From Zoogloea sp044344315 (GTDB taxonomy: Bacteria > Pseudomonadota > Gammaproteobacteria > Burkholderiales > Rhodocyclaceae), in the NCBI RefSeq assembly GCF_044344315.1, contig NZ_JBIJDC010000097.1, forward strand, positions 1-18,284: 18,284 nucleotides of DNA. The letters are read 5' to 3'. Under the pieces are notes generated by a model that saw only the letters and a program-made list of their open reading frames with translations, had not been told where the DNA came from and searched no databases. Below are positions 1-6,532 of the stretch, piece after piece. Position 1 is the first letter of the stretch. Each line of letters starts with the position of its first letter. A program made the translations under genes and the position numbers.

Positions 1-868
1 TCAAATAATCCATGAAGTGCCGCACCTTCGCCGGCAAATAGCGTTGCTGGGGGTACACCGCCTGGATGTCGTAGGCACTCAGTGCGAAGTCGTCCAGCAC
101 GGTGACGAGCTCGCCACGTTTGAGTTCGCCTTCGATCTCCCAGGTGGAGCGCCAGCCGATGCCGAGGCCTTGTTTGACCCAGTCGTAGAGCAGTTCGCCG
201 TCGTTGCAGTCCAGGTTGCCGCTGACGCGCAGGGCGACGGGCTTGCCGTCCTTGCGGAAGGACCAGCCGCGCTGCTGGCCGCCCTGAAGGTTGAAGGCCA
301 GGCAGTTGTGGTCGGCCAGGTCTTCCAGGCTGCGGGGGGTGCCATGGCGGGCGAAATAGGCGGGGGTGCCGCAGACCACGCGGCGGTTGGGATAGAGGCG
401 CACGGCCACGTAGTTGGGGTCGGTGACTTCGCCGATGCGGATACCCATGTCGTAGCCTTCGCGCACCAGGTCCACCACGCTGTCGGTGAGGTTGAAGGAC
501 AGCTTGATGTCCGGGTGCAGGGCCTGGAAGCCGGGGCCGTGGGGGGCCACGTGGCGGCGGCCGAAGGCGGCGGGGGCGGACACCACCAGGTGCCCGCGCA
601 CGGTGTGGCGGCCGGCGCTGATGCTGGCGTCCACCTCGTCAAAGTCGCGTAGCAGCTGGCGGGCCTGCTCCAAGTATTGCTCACCCAGGTCGGTGAGGTG
701 CAGGCCGCGGGTGGAGCGGTGCATCAGGCGCACGCCGAGACGCGCCTCCAGGGCGTCCAGGCGGCGCCCCATGACCACCGGGGTGACCTGCTCGACCAGG
801 GCGGCGGCGGCGAAGCTGCCCTTTTCGGCCACCAGGACAAAGCTGCGCAGTTCGGTGTAGCGGTCCAT
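1..868 (-). CDS. LysR-family transcriptional regulator, C-terminus cut by window edge
   Basis: The reading frame starts at ATG 868-866 (MDRYTELRSFVLVAEKGSF), preceded by GGAG at a 7-8 nt spacing, and runs without a stop to base 1, giving 289 residues; LysR regulators are usually about 300, so only the tail is missing. Residues 1-60 form the winged helix-turn-helix (ending LMHRSTRGLHLTDLGEQYL). A linker follows (HTVRGHLVVSAPAAFGRRHVAP), then the periplasmic-binding-like effector domain (DIKLSFNLTDSVVDLVREG, the DMGIRIGEV strand, and GELLYDWVKQGLGIG). The wording resembles the large CrgA/DsdC-like group. Effector and targets cannot be read from the sequence. It lies on the same strand as pyk, 163 bp downstream of it, with a composite REP element between, so it may have its own promoter or be the last gene of the glyoxylate operon. 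A role controlling this cluster is an inference from position only. Confidence 0.9.
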   Translation of the reverse strand, partial: MDRYTELRSFVLVAEKGSFAAAALVEQVTPVVMGRRLDALEARLGVRLMHRSTRGLHLTDLGEQYLEQARQLLRDFDEVDASISAGRHTVRGHLVVSAPAAFGRRHVAPHGPGFQALHPDIKLSFNLTDSVVDLVREGYDMGIRIGEVTDPNYVAVRLYPNRRVVCGTPAYFARHGTPRSLEDLADHNCLAFNLQGGQQRGWSFRKDGKPVALRVSGNLDCNDGELLYDWVKQGLGIGWRSTWEIEGELKRGELVTVLDDFALSAYDIQAVYPQQRYLPAKVRHFMDYL

Positions 869-901
869 GGGAAGACTCCATGTCGGGGTGATGGGGTGTC
901 G

Positions 902-1036
902 GGGCGGCTTCGGCCGCCCGCGGGCTCCGATCAGGGGGCATGCCTGTGATCCACGCGTGATGGGCGACTGAAGTCGCCCCTACAAGTCGCCCCTACAAGT
1001 CGCCCCTACAAGTCGCCCCTACAAGTCGCGCCTACA
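902..1036. repeat. Composite REP-like element A with 13-bp tandem array
   Basis: The element starts with a hairpin, GGGCGGC TTCG GCCGCCC (902-919). A spacer follows containing a palindrome: GATCA (929-933), GGCATGCC (937-944), TGATC (947-951). Next is an inverted hairpin GGGCGACTGAAGTCGCCC (962-979). Five tandem 13-mers AAGTCGCCCCTAC span 971-1035, the last with one mismatch (C to G at 1030). The array runs into the end of pyk: the pyk TAG (1034-1032, minus strand) is part of the final unit. A closely similar copy in the same orientation is at 13671-13822. It occupies most of the gap between pyk and lysR, so it may act as an RNA structure after pyk or lie in the lysR promoter region. Confidence 0.85.
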
Positions 1037-2468
1037 GGGTCTCCTGCACTTCTGGCACGCGCGCCACGTGGAGCAGGTTGGTGCTGCCTTGCTGGCCGAA
1101 GGGCAGGCCGGCGACGACGATGACGGTGTCGCCGGGTCTGGCCACGCCGGCCTGGCGGGCGGCGGCGGTGGCGTGGGTGATCATCTCGCCCACGTCATGC
1201 ACTTCGTCAAAGGGCACGGGTATCACGCCCCAGGCCAGGGCCAGGCGGCGGGCGGTGGTCTGGCGCGGGGTGAGGGCCAGGATAGGGGCCATCGGGCGCT
1301 CGCGGCTGGCGCGCAGGGCGCTGAAGCCGGAGCTGGTGAAGGCCACGGTGGCGGCGGGCTCCAGCAGTTCGGCCACCCGGCGCAGGGCGCAGCAGATGGC
1401 GTCCGGGGTGTTGGCCTCGGCCGGGGTATGGCCGGCCTCCAGCTCGGTGCGCCAGGCGGGGTCGCGCTCCACCTCACCGATGATGCGGTCCATGATGCTC
1501 ACCGCCTCCACCGGGTATTGGCCCGACGCCGACTCGGCGGACAGCATCACCGCGTCGGCGCCTTCGTACACCGCGGTGGCCACGTCGGAAGCTTCGGCCC
1601 GGGTGGGCACGGGGGCGGTGATCATGGATTCGAGCATCTGGGTGGCCACCACCACCGGGCGGCCGGCCTTGCGGGCGGCGCGCACGATGCGCCGCTGCAG
1701 CACCGGCACCTGCTGGGGCGGCAGCTCGACGCCCAGGTCGCCGCGGGCCACCATCACCCCGTCGGCGAGGGCCACGATGGCGTCCAGGTGCTCGATGGCA
1801 GCGGGCTTCTCGAGCTTGGCCATGATCCAGGCCTGGTCGCCAATCAGCTCGCGGGCCTCGCGGATGTCCTCCGGGCGCTGCACGAAGGACAGGGCCACCC
1901 AGTCCACGCCCAGCGCCAGACCAAAGGCCAGGTCGGCCCGGTCCTTGGCGGTGAGAGGGGAGATGGGCAGCACCACGCCCGGCACATTGACCCCCTTGCG
2001 ATCCGACAGGGGGCCGCCCACCAGCACAGTGGTCTCGGCGAAGTCAGCGCCGAAGCGCTCCACCCGCAGACGCAGCTTGCCGTCGTCGAGCAGCAGCTCG
2101 GTGCCGGCTTCCAGGGCGGCGAAGATCTCCGGATGGGGCAGGCCGGCGCGGGTGGCGTCGCCCTCGGCCGGGTCCAGGTCGAGGCGGAAGGGCTGGCCGG
2201 CCGTGAGCATCACCTTGCCGCCGGCCATGCGGCCGACCCGCAGCTTGGGGCCCTGCAGGTCCATCAGCACACCGATGGGGCGGCCCAGTTCGGCCTCCAC
2301 CTGGCGGATCTGGTGGTAGCGCTCGGCGTGGTCGGCGTGGGCGCCGTGGCTGAAGTTGAGGCGGAACACGTCGGCGCCGGCCTGGGCCAGCTCGCGGATG
2401 CGTTCGAGGGTGGAGCTGGCCGGCCCGAGGGTGGCCAGGATACGGGAGCGGCGGGCGCGATGCATCAT
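1032..2468 (-). CDS. pyk: Pyruvate kinase
   Basis: Converts phosphoenolpyruvate and ADP to pyruvate and ATP in the cytoplasm. The 478-residue length is typical (E. coli enzymes 470-480). Visible signatures: ILATLGPASSTLERIREL near residue 10; FRLNFSHG (35-42) with the Asn/Ser of the K+ site; MDLQGPKLRVG (69-79); the substrate lysine region IMAKLEKPAAIEHLDAI; VMVARGDLGVELPPQQVP; and MLESMITAPVPTRAEASDVA followed by GADAVMLSAESASGQYP. The start is ATG 2468, whose ATGA overlaps the TGA of the DUF336 gene, pointing to translational coupling; a second ATG follows directly at 2465. It is the last enzyme of the gcl operon, where it would finish glyoxylate-to-pyruvate conversion once enolase has acted on the TtuD product. 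It may be a pathway-dedicated paralogue; whether the genome has another pyk is not visible. Its stop codon lies inside repeat element A. Confidence 0.95.
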   Translation of the reverse strand: MMHRARRSRILATLGPASSTLERIRELAQAGADVFRLNFSHGAHADHAERYHQIRQVEAELGRPIGVLMDLQGPKLRVGRMAGGKVMLTAGQPFRLDLDPAEGDATRAGLPHPEIFAALEAGTELLLDDGKLRLRVERFGADFAETTVLVGGPLSDRKGVNVPGVVLPISPLTAKDRADLAFGLALGVDWVALSFVQRPEDIREARELIGDQAWIMAKLEKPAAIEHLDAIVALADGVMVARGDLGVELPPQQVPVLQRRIVRAARKAGRPVVVATQMLESMITAPVPTRAEASDVATAVYEGADAVMLSAESASGQYPVEAVSIMDRIIGEVERDPAWRTELEAGHTPAEANTPDAICCALRRVAELLEPAATVAFTSSGFSALRASRERPMAPILALTPRQTTARRLALAWGVIPVPFDEVHDVGEMITHATAAARQAGVARPGDTVIVVAGLPFGQQGSTNLLHVARVPEVQETL

Positions 2469-2887
2469 GCCACCTGCCTTTCCATGCCCCGCGCCAGGGC
2501 GGCCACGCCGGCCCGGGCCACCTGGGCGTCCTCGCCGGCCTTGACGCCGGAGACCCCCACCGCGCCGATCACCAGCCCGTCGACGATGATGGGCTCGCCG
2601 CCTTCCAGGGGCACCACCGGCATGGCCAGGGCAGCAATGCGGCCGTTGTTGACCATGTCCTCGAAGGCCTTGCTGGGCCGGCCACTGAGCACGCTGGTGC
2701 GGGCCTTCTCGGGGGCCACGGCGGCACTCATCAGGGGGGCGCCGTCCATGCGCTGCAGCCACAGGGGGTGGCCGCCGGCATCACACACGGCAATGCTCAC
2801 CGCCCAGCCGCAGGCCCGGGCCTCGGACTCGGCCGCCGCAGCGATGTGTTTGACGTCGTCCAGGGTCAGGGACTGGATCTGTTTCAT
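2465..2887 (-). CDS. GlcG/HbpS-like (DUF336) protein
   Basis: This 140-residue cytoplasmic-looking protein has no signal peptide or membrane segment. It matches the GlcG/HbpS (DUF336) family: an N-terminal LTLDDVKHIAAAAESEA helix, AVCDAGGHPLWLQRMDGAP, then APEKARTSVLSGRPSKAFED and a glycine-rich tail (PIIVDGLVIGAVGVSGV). Members are found in glycolate operons (glcG) and as a haem-binding extracellular protein in Streptomyces (HbpS); the biochemical role of GlcG forms is not settled. The start is ATG 2887, after a strong AGAGGAGA site. The 3' end overlaps pyk by 4 bp. The 116-bp gap to ttuD upstream is largely filled by a REP element, so DUF336-pyk may be a separately tuned tail of the operon. 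Its place beside C2/C3 acid enzymes suggests a role around glycolate, glyoxylate or glycerate, but no reaction can be assigned. Confidence 0.85.
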   Translation of the reverse strand: MKQIQSLTLDDVKHIAAAAESEARACGWAVSIAVCDAGGHPLWLQRMDGAPLMSAAVAPEKARTSVLSGRPSKAFEDMVNNGRIAALAMPVVPLEGGEPIIVDGLVIGAVGVSGVKAGEDAQVARAGVAALARGMERQVA

Positions 2888-2936
2888 GGGTGTCTCCTCT
2901 TTGGGTGTGTTCGGGCGGAATCTGCGTCCGCGGAGC

Positions 2937-3008
2937 TGTAGGGGCGGCTTCAGCCGCCCAGGGCAGGTGGTGGATCGGCGTCCGCGGGCGGTTGAAACCG
3001 CCCCTACA
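2937..3008. repeat. REP-like inverted pair (element C) at the ttuD 3' end
   Basis: A 72-bp element bounded by TGTAGGGG (2937-2944) and CCCCTACA (3001-3008). It holds two hairpins in opposite orientation: GGGCGGC TTCA GCCGCCC at the left, and GGGCGGT TGAA ACCGCCC (2986-3002) at the right. The 26-bp spacer contains GGATCGGCGTCCGCG, related on the opposite strand to the CGCGGGCTCCGATC spacer of element A. The TAG stop of ttuD (3006-3004, minus strand) is the TAG of the TGTAGGGG end. It fills most of the ttuD-DUF336 gap and could stabilise upstream mRNA or lower downstream expression, as REP pairs do in other bacteria. Confidence 0.85.
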
Positions 3009-4269
3009 AAATCAGAATGGCGCGGAAGTCGTTGACGTTGGTGAGGGTGGGCCCGGTGATCAGGCTGTCGCCCAGGGCCTCGAAAAAGCCGTGGCCGTCG
3101 TTGTTGTCCAGGCTGTCGCGGGGGCGGATGCCCTTCGCCCAGGCGCGGGACAGGGTGTCGGGGGTGGCCAGGGCGCCGGCGATCTCCTCCAGGCCGTCCA
3201 CCCCGTCGGTGTCGCCGGCCACGGCGTGGATGCCGGCGGCGCCGTCGAGGGCCACCGCCAGGGACAGCAGGAACTCCACGTTGCGCCCGCCACGGCCGTT
3301 GCCGCGCACGGTGACGGTGGTTTCACCACCGGAGAGCAGCACGCAGGGCGCGGCCACCGGCTGGCCGTGGCGCTTGACCTGCAGGGCGATGGCGGCCATC
3401 ACCTTGCCCACGTCGCGGGCCTCGCCCTCGATGCTGTCGCCCAGCACCACGGGGGTGATGCCGGCGGCCCGGGCCACATCGGCAGCGGCCTCCAGGGCCA
3501 TCTGGGGGGTGGCGATCAGGTGGGTCTCGACCCCGGCGAGGCGTGGATCGCCCGGCTTCACCGTCTCGCCACGGCCGCTCTCCAGCAGGGCACGGGCGCC
3601 GAACGGCAGGTCGATGGCGTAGCGGCGCACGATGGCCAGGGCGTCGGCGCAGGTGGTGGTGTCGGCCACGGTGGGGCCGGAGGCGATGTCCATGGGGTTG
3701 TCGCCGGGCACGTCGGAGATCAGCAGATTGAGCACCAGGGCCGGGTGGCAGGCCGCCGCCAGGCGTCCCCCCTTGATGGCCGAGAGGTGGCGGCGCACGC
3801 AGTTCATCTCCGAGATGGTGGCGCCGGACTTGAGCAGGGCCCGGTTGATGGCCTGCTTGTCCTCCAGGCTGACGCCCTCGCCGGGCAGGGGCAGCAGGGC
3901 CGAGCCACCACCGGAGATCAGGCAGATCACCAGATCATCGGGGCCGAGGCCCTGCACCAGGGCCAGGATGCGCCCGGCGGCTTCGCGGCCGGCGGCGTCG
4001 GGCACCGGGTGGGCGGCCTCGACGATCTCGATGCGCTCGCAGGGCACGGCGTAGCCGTAACGGGTAACCACCAGGCCCGACAGCTCACCCGGCCAGTGCT
4101 GCTCCAGCACCCGGGCCATGGCCGCCGAGGCCTTGCCGGCCCCGATCACCAGGGTGCGGCCCTTGGGCGGTGCCGGCAGGAAGCGGGGGATGCAGTGCTC
4201 CGGCTGGGCGGCATTCACCGCCGCGGCGAAGAGGGCCTGGAGCAGATCGCGGGGAGAGGCGTGGGTCAT
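3004..4269 (-). CDS. ttuD: Glycerate 2-kinase (TtuD/GK-II type, DUF4147-MOFRL)
   Basis: Phosphorylates D-glycerate to 2-phosphoglycerate; the family is often misnamed hydroxypyruvate reductase. The 421-residue protein shows the N-terminal DUF4147 region (VIGAGKASAAMARVLE; RIEIVEAAHPVPDAAG; CLISGGGSALLPLPGEG; LLKSGATISEMNCVRRHLS followed by AIKGGRLA) and the C-terminal MOFRL region (LLSGGETTVTVRGNGRGGRN, LAGDTDGVDG-like AVAGDTDGVDG). SDVPGDNPMDIASGPT sits between. The start is ATG 4269 (MTHASPRDLLQALF), with AGGA eight bases upstream; the frame stays open further upstream, but that stretch is out-of-frame DUF3830 sequence. It follows DUF3830 and GlxR, taking the D-glycerate made by GlxR. The C-terminus FRAILIL ends at a TAG supplied by REP element C, so the last residues may have been set by that element. 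Confidence 0.93.
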   Translation of the reverse strand: MTHASPRDLLQALFAAAVNAAQPEHCIPRFLPAPPKGRTLVIGAGKASAAMARVLEQHWPGELSGLVVTRYGYAVPCERIEIVEAAHPVPDAAGREAAGRILALVQGLGPDDLVICLISGGGSALLPLPGEGVSLEDKQAINRALLKSGATISEMNCVRRHLSAIKGGRLAAACHPALVLNLLISDVPGDNPMDIASGPTVADTTTCADALAIVRRYAIDLPFGARALLESGRGETVKPGDPRLAGVETHLIATPQMALEAAADVARAAGITPVVLGDSIEGEARDVGKVMAAIALQVKRHGQPVAAPCVLLSGGETTVTVRGNGRGGRNVEFLLSLAVALDGAAGIHAVAGDTDGVDGLEEIAGALATPDTLSRAWAKGIRPRDSLDNNDGHGFFEALGDSLITGPTLTNVNDFRAILIL

Positions 4270-4295
4270 GGTCGGTCCTGTTGTTGGAGGGAGGA

Positions 4296-4317
4296 GGTCG
4301 AATGAATTCGACCCCAC
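4296..4317 (-). repeat. AT-variant REP-like palindrome upstream of ttuD
   Basis: On the plus strand GGTCGAAT-GA-ATTCGACC (4296-4313) is a perfect inverted repeat with 8-bp arms, followed by CCAC. Read on the minus strand, GTGGGG TCGAA TTCA TTCGA CC has the same layout as the other repeats here (GTAGGGGCGGC TTCA GCCGCC), with a different stem but the same TTCA centre. It lies in the 62-bp gap between the DUF3830 stop and the ttuD start, 27 bases before the ttuD ATG. Membership of the family is inferred from layout; an operator is another possible reading. Confidence 0.55.
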
Positions 4318-4331
4318 GGGATGCTGCGCTT

Positions 4332-4754
4332 TCAGCGCTTGCCCAGATCGGTGAAGCGCACCCACTGGGCGCCCTTCCACAGCACTTCGCGGCCCATGTC
4401 CATGAGCTGCTCGCTGCCTTCTACCACGGTCAGGAAGTGATTGCCCGCCAGTTGCCCCATCTTGCTGGCAAAGCGGCAGCTGCCGTAGGCAAACAGGATC
4501 TCCGTCTCCGAAAAGCCCCCCGGGTAGAGCAGCACGTCGCCCCGGGAGGGGTGGCTGGTGTGGTTCTCGAAATCCAGGCCGGTGTCGAAGTCGGCCAGGG
4601 GCACCCACACCGCCTCGCCGCTCCAGCGGGAATGGATGACCTGGTTGGAGAAGGGCAGCATCTTGAGGAAGGCGGCGCAGGTGCGGGGCGCCGCCTCCTC
4701 TTCCAGGCGGGCGACGAAGCGCCGGGAGCCCACTTCGATGGCGAGATGGCGCAT
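4332..4754 (-). CDS. DUF3830 family protein (cyclophilin-like fold)
   Basis: This 140-residue soluble protein begins at ATG 4754 after GAGGG. I recognise the DUF3830 family by FVARLEEEAAPRTCAAFLKM near residues 13-32, then HSRWSGEAVWVPL, the HPSRGDVLLYPGGFSETEIL stretch, and the AYGSCRFASKMGQLAGNHF segment. The family is thought to have a cyclophilin-like beta-barrel, but no enzymatic activity is established. It sits 11 bp downstream of glxR and 62 bp upstream of ttuD, in the middle of a glyoxylate-to-glycerate operon, so it is almost certainly co-expressed with them. A role with tartronate semialdehyde, a related C3 acid, or complex formation is possible; none is shown by the sequence. Assignment to the family is from remembered similarity. 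Confidence 0.75.
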   Translation of the reverse strand: MRHLAIEVGSRRFVARLEEEAAPRTCAAFLKMLPFSNQVIHSRWSGEAVWVPLADFDTGLDFENHTSHPSRGDVLLYPGGFSETEILFAYGSCRFASKMGQLAGNHFLTVVEGSEQLMDMGREVLWKGAQWVRFTDLGKR

Positions 4755-4765
4755 GGCGGTGTCCC

Positions 4766-5659
4766 TCAGGCGGCCTGCTGGCCGATCTCGAAGTTGGCCA
4801 TCTTCTCCAGGGCGCGCACCAGGGCCGAGTGGTCCCAGCCGCCGCCGCCGTGGGCCGCGCAGGCGTTGAACAGCTCCTGGGCGGTGGCGGTGTTGGGCAG
4901 GGGCACCCCCAGCTGGCGGCCGGTGGTCAGGGCCAGGTTGAGGTCCTTCTGGTGCAGCTCGATGCGGAAGCCCGGGTCGAAGGTCCGCTTGACCATGCGC
5001 TCGCCGTGCACCTCGAGGATGCGGGAGTTGGCAAAGCCGCCCATCAGGGCCTCGCGCACCTTGGCCGGGTTGGCGCCGGCCTTGGCGGCCAGCAGCAGGG
5101 CTTCGCCCACGGCCTCGATGGTCAGGGCCACGATGATCTGGTTGGCCACCTTGGTGATCTGGCCGTCGCCGTTGCCGCCCACCAGGGTGATGTTCTTGCC
5201 CATCAGCTCGAACAGGGGCCGGACCTTGGCGAAGGCGGCCTCGCTGCCGCCGACCATGATGGTCAGGCTGGCGGCCTTGGCGCCCACCTCACCGCCGGAC
5301 ACGGGGGCGTCCAGGTATTCACAACCCAGGGCGTTGATGCGGCGGGCGAAGTCCTTGGTGGCCACCGGGGAGATGGAGCTCATGTCCACCACGATCTTGC
5401 CCGGTGTCAGGCCGGCGGCGACGCCTTCGGGGTTGAACAGGGCGTCTTCCACGTGGGGGGTGTCGGGCACCATGGTGATGATGATGTCGGCCTGGCGGGC
5501 TACCTCGGCACCACGGGTGCACAGGCGGGCGCCGGCTTCGATCAGGGCGGCCGGGGTGGCGCCGTGGGTGTGGGTGTAAACCGTGTGGCCGGCGGCGATG
5601 AGGTGGCCGGCCATGGGGGCGCCCATGATGCCGAGGCCGATGAATCCGATGTGTGCCAT
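4766..5659 (-). CDS. glxR: Tartronate semialdehyde reductase (2-hydroxy-3-oxopropionate reductase)
   Basis: Reduces tartronate semialdehyde, the Gcl product, to D-glycerate with NAD(P)H. The 297 residues match GlxR/GarR beta-hydroxyacid dehydrogenases. Visible: N-terminal Rossmann motif GFIGLGIMGAPMAGHL (5-20); DIIITMVPDTPHVEDALF; the substrate signature DAPVSGGEVGAKAASLTIMV around residue 117; and the catalytic lysine in GDGQITKVANQI near residue 170. The C-terminal all-helical domain contains HQKDLNLAL. The start is ATG 5659, with AGGAGA spaced 7-8 nt upstream. It lies between hyi (49 bp gap) and DUF3830 (11 bp gap). Residues after GLGIMGAPM do not clearly reveal NADH or NADPH preference. 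Confidence 0.94.
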   Translation of the reverse strand: MAHIGFIGLGIMGAPMAGHLIAAGHTVYTHTHGATPAALIEAGARLCTRGAEVARQADIIITMVPDTPHVEDALFNPEGVAAGLTPGKIVVDMSSISPVATKDFARRINALGCEYLDAPVSGGEVGAKAASLTIMVGGSEAAFAKVRPLFELMGKNITLVGGNGDGQITKVANQIIVALTIEAVGEALLLAAKAGANPAKVREALMGGFANSRILEVHGERMVKRTFDPGFRIELHQKDLNLALTTGRQLGVPLPNTATAQELFNACAAHGGGGWDHSALVRALEKMANFEIGQQAA

Positions 5660-5708
5660 GGGGTGTCTCCTGTGTTGTTGTCGTGGGTGGCGTTGGGGTG
5701 GGGATGCG

Positions 5709-6482
5709 TCAGAAGGCGTCGAGCCAGCCCAGGCCCTCAGCGGTGGTGGTGGCGGGCTTGTATTCGCAGCCGATCCAGCCGGTGTAGCCCAGGCCGTCGA
5801 TGTGGCGCAGCAGCCAGGGGTAGTTGATCTCGCCGGAGCCGGGCTCGTGGCGGCCCGGGTTGTCGGCCAGCTGGATGTGGGCGATGCGCGGCAGGTGGCG
5901 GGCCACGGTGGCGGCCAGCTCGCCCTCCATGCGCTGGGCGTGGTAGAGGTCGTACTGGATGAAGAGGTTGTCGGCGCTCACTTCATCCAGGATTTCCGCG
6001 GCCTGGGCCGTGCGACTGAGGTAGAAGCCCGGGATGTCGAAGGTGTTGATGGGCTCGATGAGCAGGCGGATGCCCGCCTCCCTGAGCTGGCCGGCGGCGT
6101 AGCGCAGGTTGCTCACCAGGGTGTAGCGCAGCAGCTCGGGGCTGACGCCCACGGGTGCAATGCCGGCCAGGCAGTTGACCTGGGTGCAGCCCAGGGCGGT
6201 GGCGTACTCGATGGCCTGGCCCACCCCGTCGCGGAACTCGCCAACCCGGTCGGGGTGGCAGGCAATGCCCCGCTCGCCGGCTTCCCAGTTGCCGGCGGGC
6301 AGGTTGTGCAGCACCTGGACGAGGCCGTGGCGGGCCAGCTCGGCGGCCAGGTCTTCCTTCTTGAAGGGGTAAGGAAAGAGGTATTCCACCCCTTTGAAAC
6401 CAGCCGCGGCGGCGGCACCGAAGCGCTCCAGGAAGGGCAGCTCGGTGAACAGCATGGACAGGTTGGCAGCAAATCTCGGCAT
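5709..6482 (-). CDS. hyi: Hydroxypyruvate isomerase
   Basis: Interconverts hydroxypyruvate and tartronate semialdehyde; a TIM-barrel enzyme of the xylose-isomerase-like/AP-endonuclease-2 fold. The 257 residues match the E. coli Hyi length (258). It begins MPRFAANLSMLFTELPFLER and shows YLFPYPFKKEDLAAEL, the metal-ligand strand LLIEPIN (Glu), QYDLYHAQRMEGEL (Asp/His), HIQLADNPGRHEPGSGEINY (Gln), and IGCEYKP (Glu). The start is ATG 6482 with GGAG about 10 nt upstream; the frame is open well upstream, but that part only shadows gcl. It follows gcl by 50 bp, most of which is a REP-like hairpin, and precedes glxR. The gcl-hyi-glxR order is common in proteobacterial glyoxylate operons. Confidence 0.94.
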   Translation of the reverse strand: MPRFAANLSMLFTELPFLERFGAAAAAGFKGVEYLFPYPFKKEDLAAELARHGLVQVLHNLPAGNWEAGERGIACHPDRVGEFRDGVGQAIEYATALGCTQVNCLAGIAPVGVSPELLRYTLVSNLRYAAGQLREAGIRLLIEPINTFDIPGFYLSRTAQAAEILDEVSADNLFIQYDLYHAQRMEGELAATVARHLPRIAHIQLADNPGRHEPGSGEINYPWLLRHIDGLGYTGWIGCEYKPATTTAEGLGWLDAF

Positions 6483-6497
6483 GGTCTGTGTACTCCA

Positions 6498-6520
6498 TGT
6501 AGGGGCGGCTTCAGCCGCCC
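6498..6520 (+). repeat. Single REP-like hairpin between gcl and hyi
   Basis: TGTAGGGGCGGC (6498-6509), TTCA, GCCGCCC (6514-6520): a 7-bp GC stem (GGGCGGC/GCCGCCC) with a TTCA loop, identical to the left half of element C. On the minus strand it sits 12 bases after the gcl stop and ends just before the hyi ribosome-binding site. It could stabilise the gcl message or limit hyi translation. Confidence 0.8.
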
Positions 6521-6532
6521 GGGGCAAATCGT

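Noticed and set aside
971..1035. Tandem 13-bp units considered as a CRISPR array
   Set aside because: Units are contiguous with no unique spacers, are far shorter than CRISPR repeats, and no cas genes are present.
1068..3035. Long open frame on the plus strand (655 codons) opposite pyk and DUF336
   Set aside because: Product is Gly/His/Ala-rich with no domain; it is the antisense of well-recognised genes in GC-rich DNA, where stop codons are rare.
2890..4305. 471-codon plus-strand frame opposite ttuD
   Set aside because: No domain, low-complexity composition, no ribosome-binding site; shadow of glycerate kinase.
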